Assembly: GCF_011386835.1 (NCBI RefSeq) | Contig: NC_088800.1 | Coordinates: 55,395,439 to 55,459,438 of the forward strand | Source: Chrysemys picta bellii | Taxonomy: Eukaryota > Chordata > Testudines > Emydidae | Reading direction: 5' to 3' | DNA length: 64,000 nucleotides | Part shown: positions 27,078-39,475 of the stretch, in pieces | How the letters are laid out: each line of letters opens with the position of its first letter | How positions within the stretch are numbered: the first letter of the stretch is position 1 | Translations under genes and position numbers: made by a program | The notes under the pieces: model-generated | Databases searched by the model: none | Told to the model about the DNA's origin: nothing | What the model saw: the letters and a program-made list of their open reading frames with translations, nothing else

Positions 27078-30000
27078 TTTAATTAAAGACATTTAGAGAG
27101 ACAGGCTGACTGTGGCAGCAATATGCTCTTCAATAAATACAGGGGACAGGAGGGTTGGACAGGGTGATGTGTGGCTGACACCTTTGCAATGAGGACAGAG
27201 TTCATAAAGGGGCATCGCAGATAGGACAAGTAGCTTGGCTCCTCTGGACGTGCTCCATTGCTGGGGCATTGGGCGTTAGAACAGACAACAGCCACAGGTA
27301 CAGAAACAGTTGGAAGAGTTCAAACCTAAGCCCACAGGAAAAACGATTCTGTATTGTACAGCCATTTCAGAGCGATAGTAAAGTGCAAGGAAAACAAACC
27401 CAATGCACACTGAAGCATGTTTAGCGACTAACTCCTCAAGCACTTTTTAAAAAATGAGCTACATAAGGGGGAAAAAATACAAAACCAGTTACTGCAAATT
27501 AGGTTAAGATGCTTTGAGAGAAACCACAGCCTCTCCCTCTGGAGGTGAGAAAATGGAATCTGCTAGCAGCCACTAGATCAAGGGTCATTTACATTGGTAT
27601 AGTCACTGTCCTAAATACTACAGTGTAGGATACATGATTGAGAGCTCAAACAGAGCGCTGGGCTTGAGTAGGTACCCCTATAATTTCACAGCTGGGAGTC
27701 TCTATACAGCATTACCAGGAACAGTTTCAATTGGCAACTCCTTTTGGCCAGAGGCCTGGGCCAAAGCAGATTGTCAATGGCTACTCTGCCTGGGAAGATC
27801 ACTGGCACAGAAGAGAGCGCTCAGGGGTTTTTCCACTGGGGACCCAACTCATGTACAATGGGAAGAACCAACAGGCCCCATCTAAAAGCATGTTGAGAAT
27901 AAAGCCATCTGTCACACGACTGTGAATGACAAGGCCTCTCCACGAAGGGTCTATAATAGGAGTTCAAGCCAATCAGACCCCATCTCTCTGGGTGCCTTTG
28001 TGGCAACCCCACAACTGAAGGATTGTTGGTGATCTTACTGGCAACTAGAGAACCTGTTCCTCTGTAGCACATGCTAATACAGTGGCTGCATCCCCAACAG
28101 ACTGATCACTCCCCCTTGTGGTTCCTGTGTGTATAAGAGCAGGCTAACTCAGCCATGTGGCCCTGCACTTCTTTAGTACTAGGACATGTGCATGGGGATA
28201 GGGCAAGGGAGTGAACAAGGAGGTTCCACAGGGTAACTTCCCCTCCCCAGGAAAAGCCCATCAGTCCCAGGTTGTCCACATTTCCTCCACATCCTGCCCA
28301 CAGATGCTAGAGAGATTCCACTCAGGCCCAACCAGGAGCAGTACAAGTCTCATGGCAATCAGGAGAAAGCTGCATGGCACCCACTCTAACTACCCAGACA
28401 GCAGGGTGCCAGTGAGGGGCAGATCCAGTCTATTACAGAGGTCTCTAGTCTTCTCACCCTCTTAGCTCCCATACCACCAACAGCACAGGTCCAACAGGGG
28501 AAGCAGGATGGCGTTTCCTGGCTAGGATGCAGATGGGCACCGAAGGGAGAGGAAACCTCAGGCTGCTGTAAATCAGCCTGAGTCTGGAGGGCTGAGCAGA
28601 TCAGAGGGAGGCTGCCCTTCCCATTAGCATAGGGATGTACCCCACAAGGACTGCACCCCTTAACATCCCATGTGGCCCAGCACCTGAGTGCATAATGAAT
28701 ACTGGGTTAGAACTTCTTTACACTGATAAAATTTGCTAAAAGTTTCTGTTGGATGATTAGGAAACAGATCTTCCTGCCCCACCCCAAATACAGAGCACAC
28801 TGGTATCCATACCAGGCAGGTGGGCCAGGGAAACAAGAGAAAAAACAAGGTGACGTGAGAACAAGGCTGAGAAGTTCTGCTCTGGGGAGGTGTCAGCCCA
28901 TCCCAAGGAAACAGGCTTGGCTCAGAGTAGCCCTTTTAAAAACCCACTTCTAAGCAGCTTAACAGTCACCTCCTGACCAGCTACCAGCTGGATCTAAGAC
29001 ATTTCAGTGTCAGGAGGAGAGGACTGTCATGTTGCCCAGCCTGCTGGGTGGGGTGGCTCTGGCTGCAGAGCAGGGAGTGCACATACATTTGCAGAGATTC
29101 CATTCCTCCCTGGAAGGCAACTTCTTTGCAAAAGAAGGGCCCCCCAGCCAAAAGACTAGCTAGACGTGAGGTACATGCACAAAAATGAAGCACAGCTGGT
29201 GGGGGAGGAGCACTGATTCTCAGTCTAAATGGGTGAAGATCATCCCATTGCAGGACCTGGTGAGATCACTGCATGGCACTGGCTAGATCTCTTCTCCTCA
29301 CTGAGAATGGGGGAAGTTTCCCCACAAAACTCTGGCCCCAGCCCATGCTGGTTGGTCACTGCCCTCTTTCTCAGGCAGGGGCTCTACCTGCCTCACTGCA
29401 CTGAATTAGACACACAGCAATGGCTGCACAGCCCCAACACCAGCCCATCCTCCAGTTCCCCCCCAAGGCTCTCTCCCTTCGAGTCATTAGCCTCCTTCAG
29501 TCCACGTGATCTACACAAAGTGAAGCCTCCATTTTGAAGCTCAGCCATTTCCCTACTGCACAGCAGCAGTTTATACATCTGTCCCAGCTCCACACGAGGC
29601 ACATTCCTGCTCCACACGGGGAAATCCCAGCTATCCTTACACACTATCGCTCTGACTGAGAAACAGTCTTCTTTGTGATAAAACAATCTATTTCAGCACT
29701 ATAACAAATGAAGCTGAGTGTGTCCTGCTGAGCTGGGAAATCAACAGCACCTTCAACAATGATCCCCACCGCTGCCTCAAGGCAAGACGCACAGCAGCAT
29801 CCCAGGGCCTGATTGAAAAAGCTTCCTGGGCTTGGCTCCACCCCACATGGGACAGGGTTACAGAGTGCAAGCTGTATTTGCAGCACACATTCTGTATTAA
29901 AAACGGGCTTCTCAGAGCCTCCTGAAAGGGGGGGCGGGGCTGCTAAGACTGTCCTTTATCTAGGATGCTGGCAGTGCCAGGCAGAGGCCCCTGACAAGAT

Positions 30001-32431
30001 AGGAGCTATTCCCACATCACTTAGATAGCAGCTGGCATGGTAATAGCAAGGGGATAGTTATCCTCTACAGTTAGACATTGACCTGTCTTCAAGTGATATC
30101 TGGAGAGCTAATTCTTCCAGCAGATTTAAGTTACTTTCAGAGGCCAACTTTGTGCTGTAAGACCCCATCAGTCCCTGTCTCCGTAGTAACCTCCTAGTTA
30201 CCTGCCACCCACACTGCCAGCAGCAGGAGACAACACACCAGCTTTAGTTCAAGACTTCCTTTGCCAACTCCCAGTTTCAAAGTGGGCACATGAACAGTGG
30301 GGATGGGGATGCAGAGCCAAGGAGGCACAGCCTCCGCCAGGGGAAGGGGCTTGTTGACAATTGCTGGAAGGAGGCCAGGCATTTACTCAGTGTATGCTTT
30401 GCTCCTATTTGCTCAGTCCTAGCTGATCCCACTAGCAGAGCCGATGGGACAGCACTATTCCAATGTCCTGCTAGCACTCTGGTGCCCCTCCTGTAGCTAT
30501 GGGGTCTTTTTCCACACTAATTCAATACGTGGGGAGGTCTGGGGCCTTCTGCCTATTGAGGAGATCAATGTCTGGCAAGCTCCACATGGGGAGACAAGTG
30601 TCCTGCACAAGTCTTGTGCAAACAAAGCAAGCATTCCACTGCTGACAGTCATGTTGCAGCCTCTACAGGGACTTCAATACCAGACTCCTGGCACAGACCC
30701 AGCAAGGCTGCCTATCAGCGCACCCACTTCACACTTCTCATGGCCTGCAGTCTCTATAAACACAAGTGGGGCAGCAGCTAATTTTCTTCAAAAGCAGCGA
30801 TCTGTGAACAAATCTCATTCCTAAACAGCCTGCGGGAGTTAACTCCAGTTCCAACGGCGACAGTTTAAGGGAATGGAGGTGCTCACTCTTCCCTCTGGGG
30901 CTCCAACTACAGGAATAATTCTATACATCTCCCCCACTCCTATCCTGGTGAGCTCTAGCTCAGACTCAAGGCAGAAGGATCTATACAGTATATATATATA
31001 TATATTTCACTATGAAACAGCAATTTCAATCCCTGTCTTCTACTTTAGAGCATCATGAATCAGATGCTTCGTTTTAAGTCATGGGGTGATGACTCTGGGC
31101 ATATCAGCAGCAGTTTCCTTCCTGTGAGTGGGCAGGAGTGTTACCAGTAGCAACACAGACTCATCAGCAGGAGCATGGGAGCCCAAGAGAAAATGTGCCC
31201 CATTTCCATCTGCCCTTGGACTGAGAGGACATGGCAGGCCCACTCCAGCCCTGGCCCTCTGATGTACTGTGGGCTCTAACATGGTCAGTGCATGTTGATA
31301 GCCTTATCGTGCATTCCTGTCATCAGCTATGCTATGGCAAAGCAGATGACTGCATCCTTGTCCATCTCATGTACAACTATGTGTATCTATGTGAGTACTG
31401 GCCAAAAGCAAGGAGAGCGGGAGGGGAGGGGAGGTGTAAAACACAGAGCTGTAATGGGAAGGGCCACTTGCCTACAGCACAGTGACACCCCTTATAAGAC
31501 AGCAATGACTGTAAATCCACACAGGATTCCTTGGGACTCTGGGCCAAGAAGATGGCAAGTCAGGGCTGCAGCAAGTCAAGCATATGGTCTGCCAAATCTC
31601 AGTCAATCCACAGCTGAGTGGTCAATTTTAAGAGGCTGGGTTGTTGATAGGAAGCCCGCATCACTGGAATCAGTACAGAGCCAGATGATTCAGGAGATAA
31701 AAAGGAAGAATGATCCTATTAAAGACAAGAGAACAGCTGTCTGAAAACCATGGAAATGACAGGACAGACATTGTACTTTACAGAACAAAGTGTGACCTCC
31801 TGCGCTGAAGAGCTTACAGTCTAAGACACTGGGGCTTTGCGCATTTGAGCCAGTGGGAGGAGAATGGGGAGTTTACTATTCTGATTTCCAGACCCTGCGG
31901 AACTGGGGGGGAGGGAGGGGGCGGCGCAGAGTCTCAAATGCTCAGGGCCCAGCTGAGCTGCTCTAAACGCTCAAGGAAAGGGGTCACCTGCAGCAGCAGG
32001 AAATTGCATTTAACAACATTCACTGGGCTCAAATAAATTACATCAAGTTAATTCTCGGGGGGGGGGGGGGGGGGGGAATCAGGGCCTTAAGTCAATGGGC
32101 ATTTGCCATCAACTGTAGCAGGAGCGAAGTCAATAACAAAAGAGGCAAGATTATTAAATAGTTGCCAGTGTACAGCCCTGCACAGAGGGATCCCGGGGTG
32201 CAGCGCTCTCAGAAGCTGGGCTCTAGCCGTTTCCAAGAGGCTGAATTGTACGTTGAGGCACACAGTCTATGTTGCAGTGACCCTTGCTTGAGGCATCTTG
32301 CCTCATGTGCCCCAGGCGCTACGGTGGGTCTGTTATGCCACTGGCTTGTTGCAGTGCAGGACTCCAGAGAGAAGATAAACCCCATTCTCACAGCTACCTA
32401 CCTCTCGCTTTGCCGACATCCTCTGACTGGG
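27078..32431 (-). other. possible long NAA60 3' UTR
   Basis: On the minus strand ATTAAA (27083-27078) is followed by a T/GT-rich stretch (gattttttcttttgtg), a reasonable poly(A) site 5.3 kb downstream of the NAA60 stop. No AATAAA was found on this strand nearer the stop. The interval is nearly free of recognisable transposons, as often seen for long 3' UTRs. It contains a short (TA)n at 30988-31006 and a 20-base G run at 32057-32076. The true 3' end is unproven. Confidence 0.3.
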
Positions 32432-32588
32432 TCACGTTGCCCGGCTGTATTCAATGCCACTCTTTGCGGAAATGCCAGACCATGGCAGCAGGCTGCGGAG
32501 GAGACTCTGGGCTTGGCGGTATATCCGGTGAGGAATCGAACATGGGCTCAGGCTGGCAAGTGTTGAGCCAATATGCTGTAGGTAGTCA
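32432..32588 (-). CDS. NAA60: NAA60 (N-alpha-acetyltransferase 60), coding exon 5
   Basis: The terminal coding exon completes the split codon after ...PPWTI and encodes DYLQHIGSTLASL, SPCSIPHRIYRQAQSL and LLPWSGISAKSGIEYSRAT, ending at TGA (32434-32432). This is the C-terminal membrane-binding tail of NAA60, whose amphipathic helices attach the enzyme to the cytosolic face of the Golgi. It matches the human tail closely. The exon is preceded by an AC dinucleotide with a U12 branch site, not by an AG acceptor. Confidence 0.95.
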
Positions 32589-34208
32589 GTGAGCCTCAGT
32601 TAAGGACAACAGGGACATTTACAGTGAAACGTAAGAAAACCTAAAAAACACTGTATTGACAGCAGCTTGTAGGACAGTAGCAGGCAATGAGAGCTAGGCC
32701 AGGCAAAGCAGCACTGGCCAGCTATCTGCCCTTCATAGCTAACTGCTCAGGTACAAATAAGCAGGTCTGTACTGCACAGTAAGAGTAAGACACTTTGGGA
32801 ACATTCCTTACAATATGCCCAGGAAATGCTTTAGCTGAAGAATCACTTTAATTCCACAGCACTTCAGCTGCTGGAGCCAGGGACCGTCTGGCAGCACAGA
32901 CATTTTGATTGCTCAGCTACAACTACATGTTACCATCAGGGCTTTGGAGCAGAGCCCGGAGCTGGAACGTGGAGCAGCTCTGGAGCAGTGGAGCTGCAGG
33001 TTTTTGCCTGGAGCTGGAGTGGAGCCAGAGCACAGTTCCAAAGCCCTGGTTACCATTAAGGAGTTAGGGAGAAGGGACTGCTTTACGCTCCCCCCAAGAC
33101 TGACTGACCTGAAGCATATCCTATAATTTAGTTTGTCATCTCTGTTCTGTACCCACCCTGCCTCCCTGAAGAGAGTGTGAATCCCTAGAGCCGTTCAGAA
33201 GAGTGGAGTAAGACACCTTACTGAATAGTACGCTTCCAGCTGCATTTGGAGCCCACCACACCATTAGCGTTGGGAAGGTTCCACTGCATGACCCACAATA
33301 GTTAGCAAGTTTCTGATATACCCAACAAAGGGCAGACACTGCCTGTCTTCTCTGGACAGGAGGAGAACAGCTCACTAGCCCTTCATATCTGAGACCTGAC
33401 TTCAAGTCCCCAATCACATCAGTAGTGAAACCATTTGGAAGCCACCACACAATGGTGCAGTCTCTGCTCAAGCGGAAGCCAAGACCGGATCAGATGATGA
33501 TGCTGTAGGTTGGGATTAAGGCTTTGGATACTAAGTGTTGCTAGCACAGCTATGTCAGCTGGGAGCGTAGGGGGTGGGAAATCACACCCTCTAGCCAGTA
33601 CAGCAATGCTGGCAAACCCCCCAGTGTAGACATCACTATGCTGACTGAAAGGTGCTTCTGTTGGTATAGCTATACCAGCTCCCCGAACAACATTAGCTAT
33701 GCTGACAGAACAACTGTTGGTTTGTGCTCCATCTTCACTAAGGGGCTCTGCTGGCATATGTAGTATATAGGAGCCCTTAGATACATTGACAGAGCCATGT
33801 GGGGAGCCCGGGACTGGAATAGCAGGGGAGGAGCTGCAGGTCTTGCCTCAGGTGCAGTCAGCAGAGCTGTGCTGAGGGAGTTTTGCACAGTGCCCATCCA
33901 CACCACATCTAGTCCTAGCTAAACAGTTGGATTACCATCAGTCACCCAACGTAGAAAAGATATACACCCCTAACCTCACAAGAGACATGTACTGTTCTAC
34001 TGAACGGATCCCATAGCACCCTTGAGGAAGTCAGGCACGAACATGTCAGAGACAAATCCAAATTTCCTCTGGAAAGCAAGGAATCCAGATCCTTAAATTG
34101 GGATCAGTCAATTGCAAACAGGCTTGCTTTGCAGGGTTTGTTTTAACCAGACACATGGTATTTGGGATATCTCACTCTGCAGCTAATCAAGTCCAGGGTA
34201 AAGGATAT
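32589..34208 (-). other. U12-type AT-AC intron of NAA60 (last intron)
   Basis: The 5' splice site reads AATCTT|ATATCCTTT (intron starts 34208), the exact U12 AT-AC consensus. Near the 3' end TCCTTAAC (32606-32599) matches the U12 branch site, and its branch adenosine lies 11 nt before the intron's terminal AC (32590-32589). Joining there restores the NAA60 reading frame (I-F-D-Y-L). No in-frame GT donor exists before a stop codon in the upstream exon's read-through. The intron contains a 112-bp hAT element (32937-33048) and diffuse repeat-like sequence at 33530-33720. Confidence 0.9.
32937..33048. mobile_element. 112-bp hAT MITE
   Basis: The ends CAGGGCTTTGGAGC and ...GTTCCAAAGCCCTG are flanked by a perfect 8-bp duplication GTTACCAT (32929-32936 and 33049-33056). 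The interior is made of GGAGC/GGAGCTGGAG repeats. It is non-autonomous. Confidence 0.85.
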
Positions 34209-34443
34209 AAGATTGTCCAAGGAGGATGTCCACCATTGATGTATAGAACATAGGTGAAGCCGTCTTTGAGGACCCCTCTGATAGAATAATAATAGGGCAG
34301 GTAGTGGTGCTGTCTAAAGTCTCTATTTTCATAGAAGTTAATTGCCGTGTTGTTGGTGGTGAGGACATGCAAGTAGATGGCTTTACAGTGGTCTTGGGCA
34401 GTTGTCGATATATGATCCTTCAAGCTTTCAAGTAAGAGGGAAC
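34209..34443 (-). CDS. NAA60: NAA60, coding exon 4
   Basis: This 235-nt exon follows a tttgatag acceptor and encodes GSLLLESLKDHISTTAQ, YLHVLTTNNTAINFYENRDF and GGHPPWTI, residues 113-190, nearly identical to human NAA60. It contains H138 (in IYLHVL), one of the two residues reported as catalytic, and the second half of the GNAT acetyl-CoA site, with G113 closing the R-x-x-G-x-G loop. The enzyme acetylates N-termini of membrane proteins that start Met-Lys, Met-Ala and similar, using acetyl-CoA. The exon ends at an AT-type U12 donor. Confidence 0.97.
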
Positions 34444-34561
34444 CTATCAAAGGAAGGAAGAACAGCATTACACAGAGCAGCAGCGCTCTTACTGGGACAG
34501 GGTGGAGAGTGTAGTCAAGCCTCTGCACCAGCCATCAGTGCCTCTGAACAAAACTCCTAGA

Positions 34562-34948
34562 CTAAATTCCCTGTAAGCTGCACAACCACGCAGCAGGCTC
34601 CCAAGGGCCACGCAGACAGGCGGGGAGAGGTGCCCCTCGCCTGGCCAGACGAGCCCCTCCCCCAGCCCAGAGCTGCTGCGGCGAGAGAGGGCTGGGTGAG
34701 TGTCCTTTTTCCCCCCACTGCAGCCCCAGGGCACCCTGCACCCCAAACCCCTCATTCCCAGCCCCACCCCAGAGCTTTCACCCCTAGCCACAGCCCTCAC
34801 CCCTCTGCACCACAACCCTCAGCCCCACCCTCAAGCCCCCTCCCACACTCCCAACCCCTTGGTCCCACTCCCACAACACGTCACCTCTATATTGTTAGAG
34901 AACAAAATTCATTGCACACATGGATGTAAAAAATTAGAGGGAACACTG
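34562..34948. mobile_element. hAT-like element with decayed target duplication
   Basis: The right end ...TTAGAGGGAACACTG and the left end CTAAATTCCCTGTAA are imperfect inverted copies of a CAGTGTTCCCTCTAA-type terminus. The interior is C-rich ('ccccaaacccctcattcccagcccc' type). The flanking 8-mers are similar but not identical (tcctagac/ttctagag), so the boundaries are approximate. Confidence 0.55.
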
Positions 34949-34954
34949 TTCTAG

Positions 34955-35050
34955 AGAGACAAGGTGGGTGATGTGATATCTTTTATGGGACCGACTTCTG
35001 CTGGTGGAAGGGATAAGCTCTTGAGCTACACAGAGCTCTTCTTCAGGTGG
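34955..35050 (+). repeat. dispersed repeat fragment (same family as 25483)
   Basis: The sequence runs 'gagacaaggtgggtgatgtgatatc...' through 'gataagctcttgagctacacagagctcttcttcagg'. The first part matches the copy at 25483. The second part has the same layout as 44655-44695 ('gcataagctttcgtgggtaagaacctcacttcttcag'). The class is not determined. Confidence 0.45.
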
Positions 35051-35700
35051 CAACGCTCAGTGTTTTAAAGTCATTTTGAAATTGTAAAGAGCAAAATGCA
35101 ATTGACAAGCAGGTCACATGCACTTGTCTTGCTAAACTCTAGCTAAAAGATACGGGAGGGCTTTAGCTCCCCATCAGCTCCTGAGAGTTTGGCTCCAGCC
35201 ATCTAGAATCTTTCTTCTGGCACTTGTCAGTGAAGGGGCACAGTGCATGCACTTGGCCTTGGGAGACTGGGTCTGGAGGTTTATCTGAGCAGTCAGTACT
35301 GTGTGCTGGATCCAGCTTAATGTGCCTTCCCACACGCCTCTAATGCTGAATATCTAGCCTCCTATACGAAGAGGCTCCTTTGACCTGTAGTGGCTTCTAC
35401 TGGTTCTGTACCCCTATGGACTATTTTAGGAGACCTAAGTGCCCCAAGCCTCATACGAACAGTCCAGGATACAGTCATGGGGCACAGCTTCCATGCATGA
35501 TTTCCAATGTGAATCTCAGATGGCCACGTTACAATAACTGAACAAAATACATTTGTCCAAGTTAAGCTAGCGTTAACTTCTCCCATCAGAAATACCACTG
35601 GGCAATAATAAAGACATGATTCACTAGTACATGTTCAAACACATGGACCTCATTTTTGCTACAGTTTTACAATCCATGTGTAAAGAACCACATAGTGAAT

Positions 35701-35799
35701 GGGATTTTTCAGAAGTGCCCAAGTAGTTTAGGAGCACAAGTCTCATTGAAAGTCAGGACTTGTACCCCTACGCCATTTAGGTGCTTCTGAAAATCCCTA
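35701..35799. repeat. about 100-bp inverted-repeat MITE
   Basis: GGGATTTTTCAGAAGTGCC at the left is mirrored by GGTGCTTCTGAAAATCCC at the right, with a spacer of about 60 bp, so the single strand can fold into a hairpin. No clear target duplication is visible. Confidence 0.65.
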
Positions 35800-38700
35800 C
35801 CCAGTACATAACATTATCTCCCCCCCGCCTAAGTACAACAAGGCCAGCTAAGGATGCTAATATAAAACAACAGGTCTCTTCTGGTCCTACACAACAAGTC
35901 ATCCAGTCCAGCCCCTGGCACTGAGGTGGATTAAGACAAACCAGATATCAGCAATACAGAACCTGGTTTTGGGAATTCAACGTGGAAGAGTATTTAAATA
36001 TAGAAGCTGCATGGTAATTTCTCTCCTGTGTACCTGGAAAGATAACTACTGCATTGCTAAGACTTTGCACACTTTCCCACCCATCCCAGGAAACCTAAAT
36101 GAATAATAAAATAAGAGCAGTTTAAATTCTCAACAGTGTGTCGCATTAGTCTGCATCCCACACTCCATCCAGTTCCCTTCTAGCTTCGGGAGAAGAAAGA
36201 GCCAGAAACTGAAGCCAGGTAGCGTCTGCTGTAGAAATCAGAGCTCCAATAAAGGTGGAAAATGCCTGGAGCAAAAAGTCGCCTGCATGAAAGATTTTGC
36301 TCTTGAGTGGAAATGGAAGAGCTCTTGGATAAGAAAAGAAAAGCTCTCAAAACGTCAATCCCTTAAATGTTATGTAGCTCTGGAACATTTCAACGTACTA
36401 TTCTGTAATAGCTATCTGATCCTGAACTCTGATCCAAGGCGATGGATGGACTTTAGAGAGGGTCTTTCAGAAAAATGTGTTATTAAATTGGGACAGAATT
36501 TAGAAAGTGCAAGAAATGTTGACCTTAATCGAGAAACTCCAGCAAGATACACCAGCCAGCTGGGGCATCTGAAGGTGACTCAGAGACCTCCTTATGAAAA
36601 CAGGAGACCCCTCCTTTTACCAACTTCCCTGAATTCCATTCTCAGGATAACCTAGAGTCTGTCCCAAGACAGCACTTGAACCAAGGCTTCAGTTTGGTGC
36701 TTTCCCACATAGATCACAACCCAGATCATTTCTATGGCATATCATATCAGCCTGGGTCTGCAGCTCTGCAGATGTGAGTGCTCAGGGGAGGACAATTATA
36801 ATCCTATCTACTGAACAGCTCAAATAAATCAAGTCAAGTCTAACATGTCCCCAGCTGAACAATACCTTAATATGGTCACTGCTACCAGACTTGGCGTTGT
36901 GTCCCAGCTGCTAGTGTTTGAATGGCACATTTCTTTCTATGAATTGGATGCTTAAGGACAAGGATGGTACATGCTATCACACCAGAAAACTGTACTAACC
37001 TGTTCTGTAACTACTGTTCTTCGAGATGCGTGCACATTTCCACTCCACTCTTGGTGTGTGTGTGTCCCATGCACAGTTGTCAGAAATGTTTCCCTCAGCA
37101 ATACCCATCAAGGAGGCATGAGTGCCCTCTGTTGCCATGCATTATTGCACGAAGGTATAAACCATGGAACAGGCCACAAACCCCCTCAGTTCCTTCTTGC
37201 TGGAAAACTCAGATGTAGAGGGATGGGAGGGCGGGTTGTGGAACTGACATGTAGAACATCTCAAAGAACAACAGTTACGGAACAGGTGACTGTCAATCAC
37301 TAAAAGAAAAAACTATGTGCATTCCACTCTTGGTGGCTCACAACTCATGAAATCAGGAGGGCAGATTAGAGTGTATCTGAACAAGAACTGGAGGACAACT
37401 CGTCCAAATATGGCAGAATACTGATTGATGGCATAATGGGATGCAAACGTATGCAATGAAGACCATGTTGCCACCCTACAAATGCTTGGAACTTGCACCA
37501 GGAAGGCCACAGAGAATGCTTGCAATTTTGTCAAATATGCTGTCACTCAATTTGTCAGCATGTCAGCCAAGTCATAGCACAAGCAAATACAGGAGGCTAT
37601 TCAAGACAAAATCCACTGAGAAGAGAGTGGGAGGCCTTTCATCCTGTCTGTGACCGCCACAAACAGCTAGGAAGACAAACGGAACTGCTTGGACCTGCTG
37701 AGGTAGAATGCCAGCGCTCTCCTGACATCCAGAGTGTGCAGCTGTTCCCCATCAAGGAGAACAAAGGCAAGGCAAATAAATCACATCACTTGGTTGATGT
37801 GGAAGTTAGAAACCCACTTTTGACACAAACTTTGCATGAGGACGTGGGTAAACTGTCTTAAGGCTCAAAAGGAGTCCCATAAGTTTTGACAACACCAAGT
37901 TTAAGTCCCATGGAGAAACAGGATCTTGTACCTGAGGATACAACTGTTCCAGGACTTTCAAAAATCTTATTGACATCTTATTAGAAAAAAGAAAGTGATC
38001 ACCAACCTGACAGGGGAAAGGAGAGAGAGCTGCTAGGTGGACTTTGATAAAATTAACAGTCAACCCTTGCTGTTTTAGGTACAGCTACGCCAAGATATGC
38101 TGGATTTTGGCCAAATTCTAGACTGTCAAGTCCAGACAGAGAAATGGCTCCACTTTGGAGAGGTAACTAGATCTAGTAGGTGGTTTCCTACTATTTAAAA
38201 GCACATCCTGAACCTCTTTTGAACACTACTCCTCCCTAGAGTCTAACCATAGACCATCAAGGTTGTTAAATGAAGTGCCTGCAGGTTTGGGTGGAGCAGG
38301 CGACCATGATCTGTGAAAATGAGCAGGCTTTTCCCCTTGATATGGAGTAGGAAAGCTATCAGACTGGTGTCAGGCTTGTGCAGAGTCAAGTCCTGTGTGG
38401 ACCATACACCCTCGCATTTGCAGGGAACCCAGATGAGCTGCTCAACACCCAGGGAAGACACGTCCATCACCAACATCAGTGGCAGCTGATGGTGGACAAA
38501 TGGAACACATATGTATATGTTGACAGGGTTTGTTCCCCAATCTACAGGGTAAAATATGAGAAGGCACCCACACCACGATGTTTAGAGGACAATGGCTTGG
38601 CGAGAATATGGAGGACAGCCAACTTTGTAGATGCCTGAGATGTAATCTGTCACACCAGATTATGTAAGTGCAAGAAGCCATATGCCTAAGAAGCCTCATA

Positions 38701-38954
38701 CAGTTGAGTGAGTGAACCTTGAAATCTAAAATAATGGATCAAATTGTCTGAAACTTTGACCTTGGAAGGAAAACTCTGGCTTGAGCTGAGCCCAATAATG
38801 CTATTGTAAATTCTATCCTCTCCCCAGTTCAGAGGATAGGCATCTGAGTTGATCAATAGACCCAATGCATTGAAAGTTGACTGGATACAAGCGACACCGG
38901 ACAGTACCTGAAACCACCTTTCACAAGCCAGTCATCCAGGTAAAGACAGACTTG

Positions 38955-39475
38955 CACGTCTTACTCCTGGGGTAATTCTGTGCCACTGCACCTGCGCAGA
39001 ATTTTTGTTTCCCCCCACAGAAAAATGAATGACAGGGAAGTAAAGGGAAGCCACAAAAGTGGTCATGTGACCCTCCCCCGCAGTAGGTTTTGAGTGCCCA
39101 GGGCAGCCAGTAAAGAGGTAAATCACTGTGGCGCAGGGACGGGACTGGGGACATGGCTGGTGGTTCCTACCGGAGCTGGGCTCAGCTGCTAGTCCTGGCT
39201 AGGCCAGGGAGGACAGGACTTCCTCTTCCCCTGCATGGAATCTGGGGCTGGATCAGACCCTCCCCCCAGATTACTTCCCCAGCTGCAGGAAGCTCTGCAA
39301 ACTCTCCCCCCTCCTTCCCAACAGGTTTCCTGTGCCCATCAACATGCTTGTTTAGTGCCCCCAGGGTGCCTAGATGGACCAGGAGCTATTGCAGAAGAAG
39401 AAAATCAACCTGCACCTATAACTCCTCTTTTTGTCTGTTAGGTCCTGGTAAGGCACAAGAGTAGGGTATTGATGA
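38955..39475. repeat. nested repeat interrupting the DIRS reverse transcriptase
   Basis: Starting 'tactcctggggtaattctgtgccactgc', a GC-richer block unrelated to the DIRS frames begins just upstream (in DIRS sense) of the YLDDWL codons and ends near 'aaggcacaagagtaggg'. DIRS-like sequence resumes on the other side with gag, not RT, so an internal deletion accompanied or preceded the insertion. I recognise the block as a dispersed reptile repeat but cannot name its family. Confidence 0.5.

Noticed and set aside
33530..33720. Second TIR element in the U12 intron
   Set aside because: 'gctatgtcagctggg' and 'tatagctataccagc' resemble decayed termini, but no matching pair or target duplication could be fixed.
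36287..36655. 122-codon plus-strand frame as a gene nested in NAA60
   Set aside because: No recognisable domain, promoter or splice context. It is antisense to NAA60 in an AT-rich intron, where one such frame is expected by chance.
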